Assembly: GCF_024721155.1 (NCBI RefSeq)
Contig: NZ_JAHVAP010000006.1
Span: 186,001-250,000 of the forward strand
Source of the DNA: Mucilaginibacter phenanthrenivorans
Lineage (GTDB): Bacteria; Bacteroidota; Bacteroidia; Sphingobacteriales; Sphingobacteriaceae
Direction of reading: 5' to 3'
Length of the DNA stretch: 64,000 nt
Within the stretch, counting starts at the first letter, position 1, and each line of letters opens with the position of its first letter. Below the pieces are notes generated by a model that saw only the letters and a list, made by a program, of their open reading frames with translations, was not told the DNA's origin and did not search any database. The translations under genes were made by a program, and so were the position numbers. Positions 1-7,843 of this stretch are shown here, one piece after another.

Positions 1-459
1 ATCATCAAGAATCCCCTTGGCCTTTAGTGCTTCATCAGCCGCCTTGCCGTATGGAGCAATAGCCGGATTTGCAATGGCTATTTTCTTAATCCTTTCGGTA
101 AGCAATACCCTTTCCCAATTGTCAAAGCCAATGTTTTGGCTGCTGCAGATGATCAGGCTGCCCTGTGCGTAAACAACCGGCTTTTTTGCACTAAAGCCAT
201 CCTTGAACAGCATTTCAGGAAAGGTCATATCGGCAGATAAAAACACATCATAAGGTGCGCCATTTTTTACCTGGGTTGAAAGGTTGCCTGATGAGCCGAT
301 GATCGGTTCGATCGTGATACCCGTTTTGCTCTTAAAATCACTTTGCAGCACTTTGATCACCGCCTGCAGGTTGGCAGCCACCGCCACCTTTAAATTCTGA
401 CCAAAAACAGGCGAAATCATTATAAAACAGGCGACAAATAAAATTTTTATTTGTTTCAT
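1..459 (-). CDS. modA: Molybdate ABC transporter substrate-binding protein ModA, partial (C-terminus outside window)
   Basis: This is the first 153 codons of a periplasmic binding protein; the reading frame is open to the left edge. It starts with a signal peptide (hydrophobic LFVACFIMISPVFG, then Q/N) followed by LKVAVAANLQAV, the usual start of mature ModA. Next come GITIEPIIGSSGNLSTQV and NGAPYDVFLSADMTFPE, the oxyanion-binding and conserved Asp-rich segments of the family. It would capture molybdate or tungstate and hand it to a ModB/ModC importer, presumably encoded to the left. The start is the ATG at 457-459, directly before the signal peptide. The call is firm; anion specificity is by family only. 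Confidence 0.9.
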   Translation of the reverse strand, partial: MKQIKILFVACFIMISPVFGQNLKVAVAANLQAVIKVLQSDFKSKTGITIEPIIGSSGNLSTQVKNGAPYDVFLSADMTFPEMLFKDGFSAKKPVVYAQGSLIICSSQNIGFDNWERVLLTERIKKIAIANPAIAPYGKAADEALKAKGILDD

Positions 460-538
460 AGCATTGGTATTTAGATGTATTTCGTTTTATCCATTTTTAT
501 GCAAATAGCTAACAGTGCATTAAGATACCTTGTTATTA

Positions 539-549
539 AAGCGTATCAA
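539..549 (+). promoter_or_regulatory. Motif AAGCGTATCAA upstream of GH5
   Basis: The same 11-mer occurs at 4131-4141 upstream of the GH30 gene, and a one-base variant at 4220-4230. Shared occurrence upstream of two glycosidase genes suggests an operator or activator site; no protein is known to bind it. Confidence 0.35.
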
Positions 550-668
550 AATTTCCGGCATTACTTTTTGCCCAAAAATCTTCGCTCAAATGTATATAAA
601 TGTTAATGGTTAATAGCACTATATTAGCTTGTAAAACCAATATACATCACTACAATTTCCAGTTTATC

Positions 669-1901
669 ATGACTAAATTAAGTAAAACATTCGCTTTTTT
701 ATTGCTGGTTATAGCTCCTGTATTCTTAAAGGCCCAAACCGGTAAGTTCATTACCGTTAAGGGTAAGGAGATCATCGGCCCAAACAATAAACCCTTCTTA
801 ATGCGGGGCACGAACCTCGGCAACTGGCTGGTACCGGAGGGTTATATGTTTAAATTTAAAAGCGTTAACTCGCCCAAGCTCATCAACCAGGCGCTTTCCG
901 AATTATTAGGCCCCGAAGATATCAAAGCATTCTGGAAGCAATACCAGGACACCTACATCACCGCCGCTGATATTCACTTTCTAAAGGCATCGGGCATGAA
1001 CTCCATCCGGATCCCTTTCAACTATCGCCTGTTTACCTCAGAAACATACATGGGCGAAAATAACCCTAACCGCGGGTTTGAATTATTGGATAGGGTCATC
1101 GGCTGGTGCAAAAAGGAGGGCCTGTATGTTATTTTAGATATGCATTGTGCTCCCGGAGGCCAAACCGGCGATAATATTGATGATGGTGTTGGTTATCCAT
1201 TCCTGTTTAAAAGCAAGGCAAGCCAGCAATTGGCTATTAGTGTTTGGCACCGCATCGCTGCCCATTATGCCAACGAAACCACGGTTATGGGTTATGATTT
1301 GCTTAACGAACCTATCGCCACTTATTTTAAGGCTGAAGATTTTAACCCTTACCTTGAGCCGCTTTATAAAGATATCACCAAATCAATCCGTATGGTTGAT
1401 AAGAACCATATCATCATTTTAGGCGGTGCACAGTGGGACAGCAACTTTAAGCCCTTCGGCCCGCCGTTTGATTCGAAGCTGGTTTACCAGTTTCATAAGT
1501 ACTGGACAGAGCCAACCCAAAATGTGATCCAGGATTATGTTGATTTCCGGGATAAATACAACGTGCCTATTTATTGCGGCGAGACCGGTGAGAACAAGGA
1601 TCCGTGGGTAAAGGATTTCAGGATCTTACTGGAGAAAAACAACATCGGCTGGCATTACTGGCCGTATAAAAAACTGGATAATACTGCCGGAATCATCACT
1701 TTTGACGTGCCTGCCAATTACGAAAAAGTTATTGACTACACCGAGCAGCCCCGCTCCGATTTTGCCGCCATCCGCAAGGCAGCCCCCGAAAATCGGGAGG
1801 AACTGGTAAAAGCTCTTTATGGCTTTTTAAACAACTGCAAATTTGAAAACTGCAAGCCCAATAAGGGCTATATCGAAGCGCTTGGATTGAAAACGCCTTA
1901 G
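669..1901 (+). CDS. Secreted glycoside hydrolase family 5 (beta-glucanase-like)
   Basis: 410-aa exported enzyme. An N-terminal signal peptide (FAFLLLVIAPVFLKAQ) leads into a GH5 TIM barrel beginning RGTNLGNWLVPEGYMF, a signature seen in exo-beta-1,3-glucanase and related GH5 proteins. The two catalytic glutamates are visible: acid/base E214 in LLNEP and nucleophile E305 in YCGETGE. I take the ATG at 669 rather than the in-frame ATGs at 600 and 606, because only 669 puts the signal peptide at the N-terminus. It opens a cluster with GH30 and GH16 enzymes, which suggests breakdown of a beta-1,3/1,6-glucan. The exact linkage is inferred from neighbours. A motif AAGCGTATCAA lies upstream at 539-549. 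Confidence 0.85.
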   Translation: MTKLSKTFAFLLLVIAPVFLKAQTGKFITVKGKEIIGPNNKPFLMRGTNLGNWLVPEGYMFKFKSVNSPKLINQALSELLGPEDIKAFWKQYQDTYITAADIHFLKASGMNSIRIPFNYRLFTSETYMGENNPNRGFELLDRVIGWCKKEGLYVILDMHCAPGGQTGDNIDDGVGYPFLFKSKASQQLAISVWHRIAAHYANETTVMGYDLLNEPIATYFKAEDFNPYLEPLYKDITKSIRMVDKNHIIILGGAQWDSNFKPFGPPFDSKLVYQFHKYWTEPTQNVIQDYVDFRDKYNVPIYCGETGENKDPWVKDFRILLEKNNIGWHYWPYKKLDNTAGIITFDVPANYEKVIDYTEQPRSDFAAIRKAAPENREELVKALYGFLNNCKFENCKPNKGYIEALGLKTP

Positions 1902-1907
1902 AAGAGC

Positions 1908-1977
1908 AGAAAGCTAAAAGACTAAAGCTGAAAGCGAATATCGCGTAAGTGGGCTTTTCGCTTTAGCCTTTAAGCTT
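1908..1977. repeat. Gene-end hairpin of degenerate 9-nt words (A)
   Basis: Just after the GH5 stop, the left arm (gaaagctaa / aagactaaa / gctgaaagc) is complementary to the right arm cgctttagcctttaagctt. It may act as an intrinsic terminator-like hairpin between the GH5 gene and the 7TM sensor. It belongs to the recurrent family of gene-end hairpins in this window. Confidence 0.6.
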
Positions 1978-1987
1978 AAATACCTAA

Positions 1988-2004
1988 TTGTACAAACTAC
2001 ACTT
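1988..2004 (+). promoter_or_regulatory. Motif TTGTACAAACTACACTT upstream of the 7TM sensor gene
   Basis: A near copy (TTGTACAAAATACACTT) occurs at 4196-4212 upstream of the GH30 gene. Repetition of a 17-mer with one mismatch upstream of two neighbouring transcription units points to a shared regulatory site. TTGTACAA within it is itself a palindrome. Confidence 0.35.
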
Positions 2005-2125
2005 AATAGGATTTAAAAAAGAAAAATATTATAATTGCTCACCTGGACCAAATCCGTTAAAAACCAATTGTTAACTAATATATAATACGGATAAAGCAAT
2101 AGGCTTAAATTAGCTACCTGTGCGT

Positions 2126-4030
2126 ATGAGTAAATTTTTATTAGGATTTTTTATACCTGTTTGTTTGTTTTTGGCCGGTGTTACTGCTGCAGCCAATGCC
2201 CAGGTTGCCGTTAACATTCGCGATAAGGAAAAGCAACATATTTTCAGGTTCGGCGAAGTTGACTACCTGGAGGATGTAAATGGCCGGCTTACATTCGACA
2301 AAATTAAAAGTGATGAATTTGCCGGTAAATTCAAGGCCAGTAAACAAGCTACCCCAGTAACCACCGACCCCGGCACGGCTTACTGGTACCGTGTAAAAGT
2401 AAACCCCAATCCCGAATCAAGAAACAACTGGATCCTTGAATTTTTTGACCAGACTATTGATAGTATTGCCGTTTATTCGCCCGATAAAAACCATAATTAT
2501 GCGGCTACTTTATTAGGCAGCAGCAGGCCGTTCTCCGCCCGCCTTTACCAGCATAAAAACTTCAGTCTCAATATAAATAACAACTTAAGCGGTAGCCAGG
2601 TTTATTATATCCGGATAAAATCACACCAGTCGGTAAACGTTATTATGGTGCTGCGTTCGGTAAACTGGTTTATCACCTATGCGCTGGATGAATATTTTTT
2701 CTTCGGGATCTTTTATGGGATGATCCTGGTATTTGGTTTGTATAACCTGATGATGTTTATTGCCATGCGGCAGCGACAGTATTTATATTATGTTGCCTAC
2801 AACCTCAGCATCGGCCTTTATGAAATGTGCGCCGATGGCATTGCCTACCAGTATGTTTGGCCCGGCTCACCCATGTGGAACCATAATGCCTACGGCGTGG
2901 CCCTGTTCTCAGCCAGTATATTTTCCGTGTTGTTTACACAAAGCCTGCTAAACTTAAAGGTTACCGCACCGCGATTAAATAAGCTTGTGGGGTGGATAAT
3001 CGGCTTGCGCTGCGTGTATTTCCTGTTGTGCTTTTTTGTAAACCCAAACTGGTTCAGTTATAAAATAATTGAGGTTGTGCCGCTTACACTGGCTTGCTTT
3101 GCCGGATGCTACGTTTTAGTAAAGGGCTACCGCGCAGCACGTTTTTTTGTGATCGGCTATTCCTTTTTGCTCACCGGCTTCGTCATCAAAGCCATGATCG
3201 CCTTAAACCTATGGTGGCCACCGGTAACAGCCACCGCCTATTACAGCCTGAGCATTTGCTTTATTATGGAGATGGTTTTCATCTCATTTGCCATAGGCGA
3301 TAAAGTGCGCCTGTTGAAGAAACAACAGGAACAGGCTCAATTGCGTATCATCAGGCAACTTAAATTGAATGAGGAGTTAAAGGATACTTTAAATAAAAAC
3401 CTGGAGGCGCAGGTACAGGAACGAACCAGGGAACTGGTTGAAAAATCCAACCTAATCGAGGAACAAAACAACGAGCTAAAAGAGGTTAATGTTTTGTTAA
3501 AGCAACAAGCCGAAGAGATCTCGAGAATGAACGTGCTGCTCGAGAACGATAACCTTACCCTGCACCACGATATTGAAAAGATAACACATAACAGGGTGAT
3601 GTCGGCCGAGGTGGATTTTGAGGAGTTCAGCAAGATCTATCCCGACAGGGAAACCTGCTTCAAATTCCTTTCCGATCTAAAATGGGCGAACAGCTATGCC
3701 TGCCGCAAATGCAGCAATACCCATTATGGACACGGGCATTTGCCTTACAGCCGCAGGTGCTCCAAATGTGGTTATGAGGAATCGGTAATTGCCTATACCA
3801 TCCTGCAAAATACACGTATCCCCATTAATAAAGCTTTCTATATGATCTTCCTGATGTACTCAACCAAGGGGAAGATCTCTTCACATAAACTATCCGAGAT
3901 CCTGTCCATCCGACAAAGCACCTGCTGGGCCTACAGCTCGCGCATTAAAAAGGTGATGGAAAGCAAAAAGAAAGAGATCAAAAACGCCGGCGATAAAGGC
4001 TGGAGTAAGTTGGTGATCGATAGTGATTAG
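2126..4030 (+). CDS. 7TMR-DISM membrane sensor fused to coiled coil and IS1595-type zinc ribbon/HTH
   Basis: 634 aa. Signal peptide (to about residue 25), then an extracytoplasmic DISMED2-like jelly-roll domain (about 30-185), seven predicted membrane helices (about 190-390, starting near FFFGIFYGMILVFGLYNLMMF), a long coiled coil (about 395-495), and a C-terminal domain matching the N-terminal part of IS1595 transposases. That domain has a zinc ribbon C526-x2-C529 and C545-x2-C548, followed by helices ending QSTCWAYSSRIKKVM. The DDE catalytic domain of the transposase is absent. DISM receptors often sense carbohydrates, so a membrane-tethered regulator of the flanking glycosidases is a reasonable inference. 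ATG 2126 is preferred over an in-frame GTG at 2120. No kinase or LytTR output domain is present. Confidence 0.8.
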   Translation: MSKFLLGFFIPVCLFLAGVTAAANAQVAVNIRDKEKQHIFRFGEVDYLEDVNGRLTFDKIKSDEFAGKFKASKQATPVTTDPGTAYWYRVKVNPNPESRNNWILEFFDQTIDSIAVYSPDKNHNYAATLLGSSRPFSARLYQHKNFSLNINNNLSGSQVYYIRIKSHQSVNVIMVLRSVNWFITYALDEYFFFGIFYGMILVFGLYNLMMFIAMRQRQYLYYVAYNLSIGLYEMCADGIAYQYVWPGSPMWNHNAYGVALFSASIFSVLFTQSLLNLKVTAPRLNKLVGWIIGLRCVYFLLCFFVNPNWFSYKIIEVVPLTLACFAGCYVLVKGYRAARFFVIGYSFLLTGFVIKAMIALNLWWPPVTATAYYSLSICFIMEMVFISFAIGDKVRLLKKQQEQAQLRIIRQLKLNEELKDTLNKNLEAQVQERTRELVEKSNLIEEQNNELKEVNVLLKQQAEEISRMNVLLENDNLTLHHDIEKITHNRVMSAEVDFEEFSKIYPDRETCFKFLSDLKWANSYACRKCSNTHYGHGHLPYSRRCSKCGYEESVIAYTILQNTRIPINKAFYMIFLMYSTKGKISSHKLSEILSIRQSTCWAYSSRIKKVMESKKKEIKNAGDKGWSKLVIDSD

Positions 4031-4110
4031 AGACCAGAGATTGGAGATTAGTTGTTTTATACAGATAACTTACCTTTTAACTTTTTTCTTAACTAATCTC
4101 TGGTCTCTCC
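4024..4110. repeat. Gene-end hairpin of degenerate 9-nt words (B)
   Basis: The left arm (gattagaga / ccagagatt / ggagattag) begins inside the last codons and stop of the 7TM sensor gene. The right arm aactaatctctggtctctcc pairs with it across a T-rich loop. Likely a transcript-end hairpin. Confidence 0.6.
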
Positions 4111-4130
4111 ACCCAAATTAACTGTGAAGC

Positions 4131-4141
4131 AAGCGTATCAA
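4131..4141 (+). promoter_or_regulatory. Motif AAGCGTATCAA, first copy before GH30
   Basis: Identical to 539-549 upstream of GH5. Together with the variant at 4220-4230 it forms a pair spaced by 89 bp in the control region of the GH30-GH16 unit. Confidence 0.35.
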
Positions 4142-4195
4142 CATTATCCCGCCGAAATATAAAAACCTGCCCTGCTGCTTTTTAAAGCCCCTTTT

Positions 4196-4230
4196 TGTAC
4201 AAAATACACTTTGTGTTTCAAGCGTATTAA
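4196..4230 (+). promoter_or_regulatory. Composite site: TTGTACAAAATACACTT and AAGCGTATTAA
   Basis: Two motifs shared with the other transcription units of the glucan cluster lie 7 bp apart here, the first also found at 1988-2004 and the second at 539-549 and 4131-4141. An AT-rich tract follows, so this is the best candidate for the regulated promoter of the GH30 gene. Confidence 0.35.
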
Positions 4231-4487
4231 CATATTTATAACTTACTATAAATCAGTTATTTATGTTAAAATATATTTGGATATTAAATATTAATTAACA
4301 TAGATTTGTGATACCAATATAAACTATACATCTACCTAATTGCTGAAAACACCTAATTATCCCGCATTTTTCCGGGTTGATTGATCGACTGCTTTTTTTA
4401 AGCATAGGTTAATGACGGCTGTTTGCTTTTGCTGTGGCGATGGTTAATTGGATATGTTTTGAAACCAATCAACAAACTATAACCATT

Positions 4488-6380
4488 ATGAGATCTATTT
4501 ACTTTTTAAGGCTGCTGGCTGTGCTAATTTTCTTGCCGGCGCTCCTGTTCTACTCCTGTAAAAAGGATGCTTCAAAACCTGTTCCCGGCCTGTCAAACAC
4601 CACCAGTACTACCGTTGCAAGAGCCGCTAACGAAACTGTCAGCATCTGGGAAACCACATCAGACCAAAGCAAGCTGCTGGCACAGCAAACCAGCGTTAAT
4701 TTTGCGGCAGACGCCGGCACAAATGCCACAACCATCACTGTGGACGAAAATACCACCTACCAAACCATCGATGGTTTTGGCTATGCCTTAACCGGGGGCA
4801 GCGCATCCTTAATAAACGGGCTTGGTGCAAATCAAAGCACATTTTTAACCGAGATGTTTTCAACTACCTCCGGGCATGTAGGTTCGGCATTCGTCAGGAT
4901 TACTATCGGGGCATCGGATCTAAGTTCATCCGATTTTACTTATGACGATATGCCATCAGGACAAACCGACAACAGCTTAACACATTTCAGCATCAGCCAG
5001 GAAATGACCGACCTGGTGCCTGTGCTAAAGAAGATCATCGCCATAAATCCATCCATCAAAATACTGGCTACACCATGGACGGCCCCCGTATGGATGAAAA
5101 CCGGAACTACCGGCAATGGCGGCTTCACCGGTGGCAGTTTAAATACTGCTTATTATGATGCCTATGCCCGCTATTTTGTAAAATATATCCAGGCAATGGC
5201 GGCACAGGGCATTACCATTTATGCCGTTACCCCGCAAAACGAGCCGCTGAATCCATATAACAATCCTGCGATGACCATGCAGTCGAACGAGGAGGCTAAC
5301 TTTATAAAAAACAACCTGGGCCCCCAGTTTGCAGCGAACGGCATCACCACGAAGATTATCGCCTACGATCACAACTGTGATCAGCCCGGATACCCCGAAG
5401 CTGTTTTTGCAGATGCGGGCGCCAATCCTTATGTAGATGGTTCAGCGTTCCACCTTTACGCAGGTGATATCAGCGCTTTAACAACGGTACATAATGCCTA
5501 TCCTGCAAAAAATATTTACTTCACTGAGCAATTCATAGGCGGCCCCGGCAACTTCGGTGGCGACCTGTCATGGCACATGAATAACCTGATTATCGGCGCG
5601 CCACGCAACTGGAGCCGTGTGGTACTGGAATGGAACCTGGCTGCCGATCCAAATTACAATCCGCATACCTCCGGTGGCTGCTCAAACTGCCAGGGGGCGG
5701 TAACCATATCTGGGAATAGCTATACCCGCAATACGGCTTACTACACCGTGGCCCACGCCTCGGAATTTGTAAAGGCTGGTGCGGTGCGCATTTCGTCAAA
5801 TACCTTTTCAGCAAGTATTCAAAACGTAGCCTTTAAAAATCCGGATGGAACAAAGGTTGTGGTTGCCCTTAACACCGCTTCATCAAGCCAGACATTCAAA
5901 ATAAAATGGGGCAGCGAATCATTCACCTATACTTTGCCTGCAGGCGCTGCAGCCACCTTTAAATGGGCAGGCACCCAATCAGGCGGTACAGGCAGCAGTG
6001 CTCCTATCGGCCAAACCATCACCCTAAAGGGCTTTAATAACGATTACGTGAGCGGCGAAAATGGCACAACCGCCATGACGTGTACCCGCACCACAGCCGG
6101 TACCTGGGAGCAATTCCTGGTAGTTGATGCCGGCGGTGGTAAAATTGCACTGCAAAGCATGGGCAAATATGTATCAAGCGAAAACGGCACCATGGCCATT
6201 ACCTGTAACCGTACCACGTTCGGCGCATGGGAAGAATTTACCTGGGGCGTAAACACTGATGGCACCATCACCCTGAAAGGAAATAACAACGATTATATCT
6301 CGAGCGAGAACGGCACCCAGGCCATGACCTGTACCCGCACCTCGGCTTCGGGTTGGGAATCATTTAAAGTAAACCAGTAG
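4488..6380 (+). CDS. GH30 glycosidase lipoprotein with C-terminal fascin-like trefoil
   Basis: 630 aa. A hydrophobic leader ending LLFYSC-KKD is a lipoprotein signal. The GH30 barrel starts at IDGFGYALTGGSASLINGL and carries acid/base E252 (TPQNEPL) and nucleophile E347 (FTEQFIGG); a beta-sandwich follows. From about residue 505 there is a trefoil made of three roughly 40-residue repeats with the pattern YVSSENGT-x4-C-x-RT-x4-WExF, like fascin-type carbohydrate-binding modules. GH30 members include glucosylceramidases and endo-beta-1,6-glucanases; beta-1,6-glucan fits the neighbours. Start chosen at ATG 4488, since the upstream in-frame codons are not leader-like. The trefoil is closely similar to that of the next gene. 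Confidence 0.88.
   Translation: MRSIYFLRLLAVLIFLPALLFYSCKKDASKPVPGLSNTTSTTVARAANETVSIWETTSDQSKLLAQQTSVNFAADAGTNATTITVDENTTYQTIDGFGYALTGGSASLINGLGANQSTFLTEMFSTTSGHVGSAFVRITIGASDLSSSDFTYDDMPSGQTDNSLTHFSISQEMTDLVPVLKKIIAINPSIKILATPWTAPVWMKTGTTGNGGFTGGSLNTAYYDAYARYFVKYIQAMAAQGITIYAVTPQNEPLNPYNNPAMTMQSNEEANFIKNNLGPQFAANGITTKIIAYDHNCDQPGYPEAVFADAGANPYVDGSAFHLYAGDISALTTVHNAYPAKNIYFTEQFIGGPGNFGGDLSWHMNNLIIGAPRNWSRVVLEWNLAADPNYNPHTSGGCSNCQGAVTISGNSYTRNTAYYTVAHASEFVKAGAVRISSNTFSASIQNVAFKNPDGTKVVVALNTASSSQTFKIKWGSESFTYTLPAGAAATFKWAGTQSGGTGSSAPIGQTITLKGFNNDYVSGENGTTAMTCTRTTAGTWEQFLVVDAGGGKIALQSMGKYVSSENGTMAITCNRTTFGAWEEFTWGVNTDGTITLKGNNNDYISSENGTQAMTCTRTSASGWESFKVNQ
6008..6380 (+). repeat. Trefoil-module coding repeat, copy 1 (GH30)
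   Basis: Encodes the C-terminal trefoil of the GH30 protein. The DNA is closely similar to 7365-7739, including long identical stretches, so the two modules arose by duplication or have been homogenised. Confidence 0.75.
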
Positions 6381-6467
6381 AGAAAAGACTCAAGACAGCG
6401 AGAATCAAGAAGCAAGAAAAGAGAAAAGCAATCCATCTTGATTCTTGACTCTTGGTTCTTGACTCTC
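6381..6467. repeat. Gene-end hairpin of degenerate words (C)
   Basis: After the GH30 stop, the left arm (gactcaaga / gaatcaaga / agcaagaaa words) is complementary to the right arm tcttgattcttgactcttg. It separates the GH30 and GH16 genes and may attenuate read-through. Confidence 0.6.
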
Positions 6468-6512
6468 AATTTCCGAAGCTAACAAACCAATTACCAACTA
6501 AATAAAACCATT

Positions 6513-7739
6513 ATGAAAAAACAAATCTTAACCTTTTTAACCCGCGCCGGCCTGGCATTGGCGCTGGTGAGCATGATCGTTTCCTGTAAAAAGGATTACA
6601 ACAATCAATCAAAAAACGCTGCTGATAACCCCTCAAAAACAACTGCTGCACGTGCGGTTACCTATCAATTGGTATGGTCGGATGAGTTTAACGGAACAAG
6701 CGTTGACGGATCAAAATGGAACATTGACAACGGCAATCCGAATGTTAATAACGAAAAGGAATATTACCAATCGGCAAATGCAACCGTAACAGGCGGTAAC
6801 CTGGTAATTACTGCTAAAAATCAAAGCGTAGGCGGTCAGCCGTACACATCGGCCAAACTTGAAACTGCCGGCAAGTTTTCTACCACTTATGGCAGGATAG
6901 AAGCCCGGATCAAACTTCCTGCTTTCCAGGGCAGCTGGCCTGCATTCTGGATGCTGGGTAATAATATAAATACCGTTGGCTGGCCATCCTGCGGTGAAAT
7001 TGACATTATGGAGCAGGTAAATACCAACAACACCATATTGGGTACCATGCACTGGAACGGCGGCAGCGGCCACGTACAGTACGGCAGCAGCACAACGGCT
7101 ACAGCTACCGACTACCACGTTTATGCCGTAGAGTGGGACACCAGCAGCATCCGCTGGTATGTGGACAACACCTTGTATCAAACAGGCAACATCCTGAACA
7201 ACATCAACAATACCGGGGCTTTCCATAACCCCTTTTACATTATCCTTAACCTTGCTGTAGGCGGAGATCTACCCGGTCAGACCGTGAACACAGGCGCCTT
7301 GCCTTCGAGTATGCTGGTTGATTATGTACGGGTTTATACAGCAACCACTACAAGCGGTCCTCCGATTGGACAAACCATCACCCTGAAAGGCTTTAATAAC
7401 GACTACGTGAGCAGTGAAAACGGCACTCAGGCCATGAACTGTAACCGCACCACCGCCAGCGCATGGGAACAATTTACAGTGATTGACGAAGGTGGTGGCA
7501 AGGTTGCCCTGCAAAGCATGGGTAAATATGTGTCCAGCGAAAATGGCACCATGCCTATCACCTGTAACCGCACCAGCGTTGGGGCGTGGGAAACGTTTAC
7601 CTGGGGCACCAATGCCGATGGCACTATTACGCTGCAAGGCAACAATGGCGATTTTGTTTCATCAGAAAACGGCACCCAGGCTATGACATGTAACCGCACA
7701 TCGGCATCGGGGTGGGAAGCGTTTAAAGTGAATCAATAA
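6513..7739 (+). CDS. GH16 laminarinase-like lipoprotein with C-terminal fascin-like trefoil
   Basis: 408 aa. The leader ends MIVSC-KKD, a lipoprotein box. The GH16 jelly roll begins YQLVWSDEFNGTSVDGSKW and contains the family motif GEIDIMEQ with nucleophile E162, D164 and acid/base E167; the extra Met of the beta-bulge version (ExDxxE) is typical of laminarinases. Trp-rich substrate-site segments (GSWPAFWMLG) are present. From about residue 288 a three-repeat trefoil, nearly the same as that of the GH30 neighbour, completes the protein. Predicted role: endo-cleavage of beta-1,3-glucan at the cell surface. The lack of a SusC/SusD pair nearby means uptake genes must lie elsewhere. Confidence 0.9.
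   Translation: MKKQILTFLTRAGLALALVSMIVSCKKDYNNQSKNAADNPSKTTAARAVTYQLVWSDEFNGTSVDGSKWNIDNGNPNVNNEKEYYQSANATVTGGNLVITAKNQSVGGQPYTSAKLETAGKFSTTYGRIEARIKLPAFQGSWPAFWMLGNNINTVGWPSCGEIDIMEQVNTNNTILGTMHWNGGSGHVQYGSSTTATATDYHVYAVEWDTSSIRWYVDNTLYQTGNILNNINNTGAFHNPFYIILNLAVGGDLPGQTVNTGALPSSMLVDYVRVYTATTTSGPPIGQTITLKGFNNDYVSSENGTQAMNCNRTTASAWEQFTVIDEGGGKVALQSMGKYVSSENGTMPITCNRTSVGAWETFTWGTNADGTITLQGNNGDFVSSENGTQAMTCNRTSASGWEAFKVNQ
7365..7739 (+). repeat. Trefoil-module coding repeat, copy 2 (GH16)
   Basis: Partner of 6008-6380. The encoded module has three internal copies of YVSSENGT...CNRT...WExF, giving an internal three-fold symmetry as well as the duplication between genes. Confidence 0.75.
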
Positions 7740-7843
7740 AGACCTTAGCATTATCGCTAATATTTGAAAAAAGCTGTTTTAGTTTATCCAGGTGCCGGTA
7801 CAATCGGTGCCTGGAATTTTGTTAATATTGATAAACATTCCAA

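Larger units (their letters stand above)
4031..4487 (+). other. Intergenic control region before GH30
   Basis: 457 bp. It holds hairpin B, two copies of AAGCGTATYAA (4131-4141, 4220-4230), the motif TTGTACAAAATACACTT (4196-4212), and an AT-rich tract from about 4230 to 4320. No small gene is convincing here; this is probably the promoter region of the GH30-GH16 unit. Confidence 0.5.

Noticed and set aside
600-668. Extended N-terminus of the GH5 protein from ATG 600
   Set aside because: It would bury the signal peptide behind 23 non-leader residues.
3599-4030. A possible IS1595 insertion sequence
   Set aside because: Only the zinc ribbon and adjacent HTH part is present, in frame with the sensor. 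No DDE domain or terminal inverted repeats are seen, so it is a fusion domain, not an element.
6711-7226. A 171-codon frame opposite the GH16 gene
   Set aside because: Pure antisense of a well-supported catalytic domain; no conserved motif.
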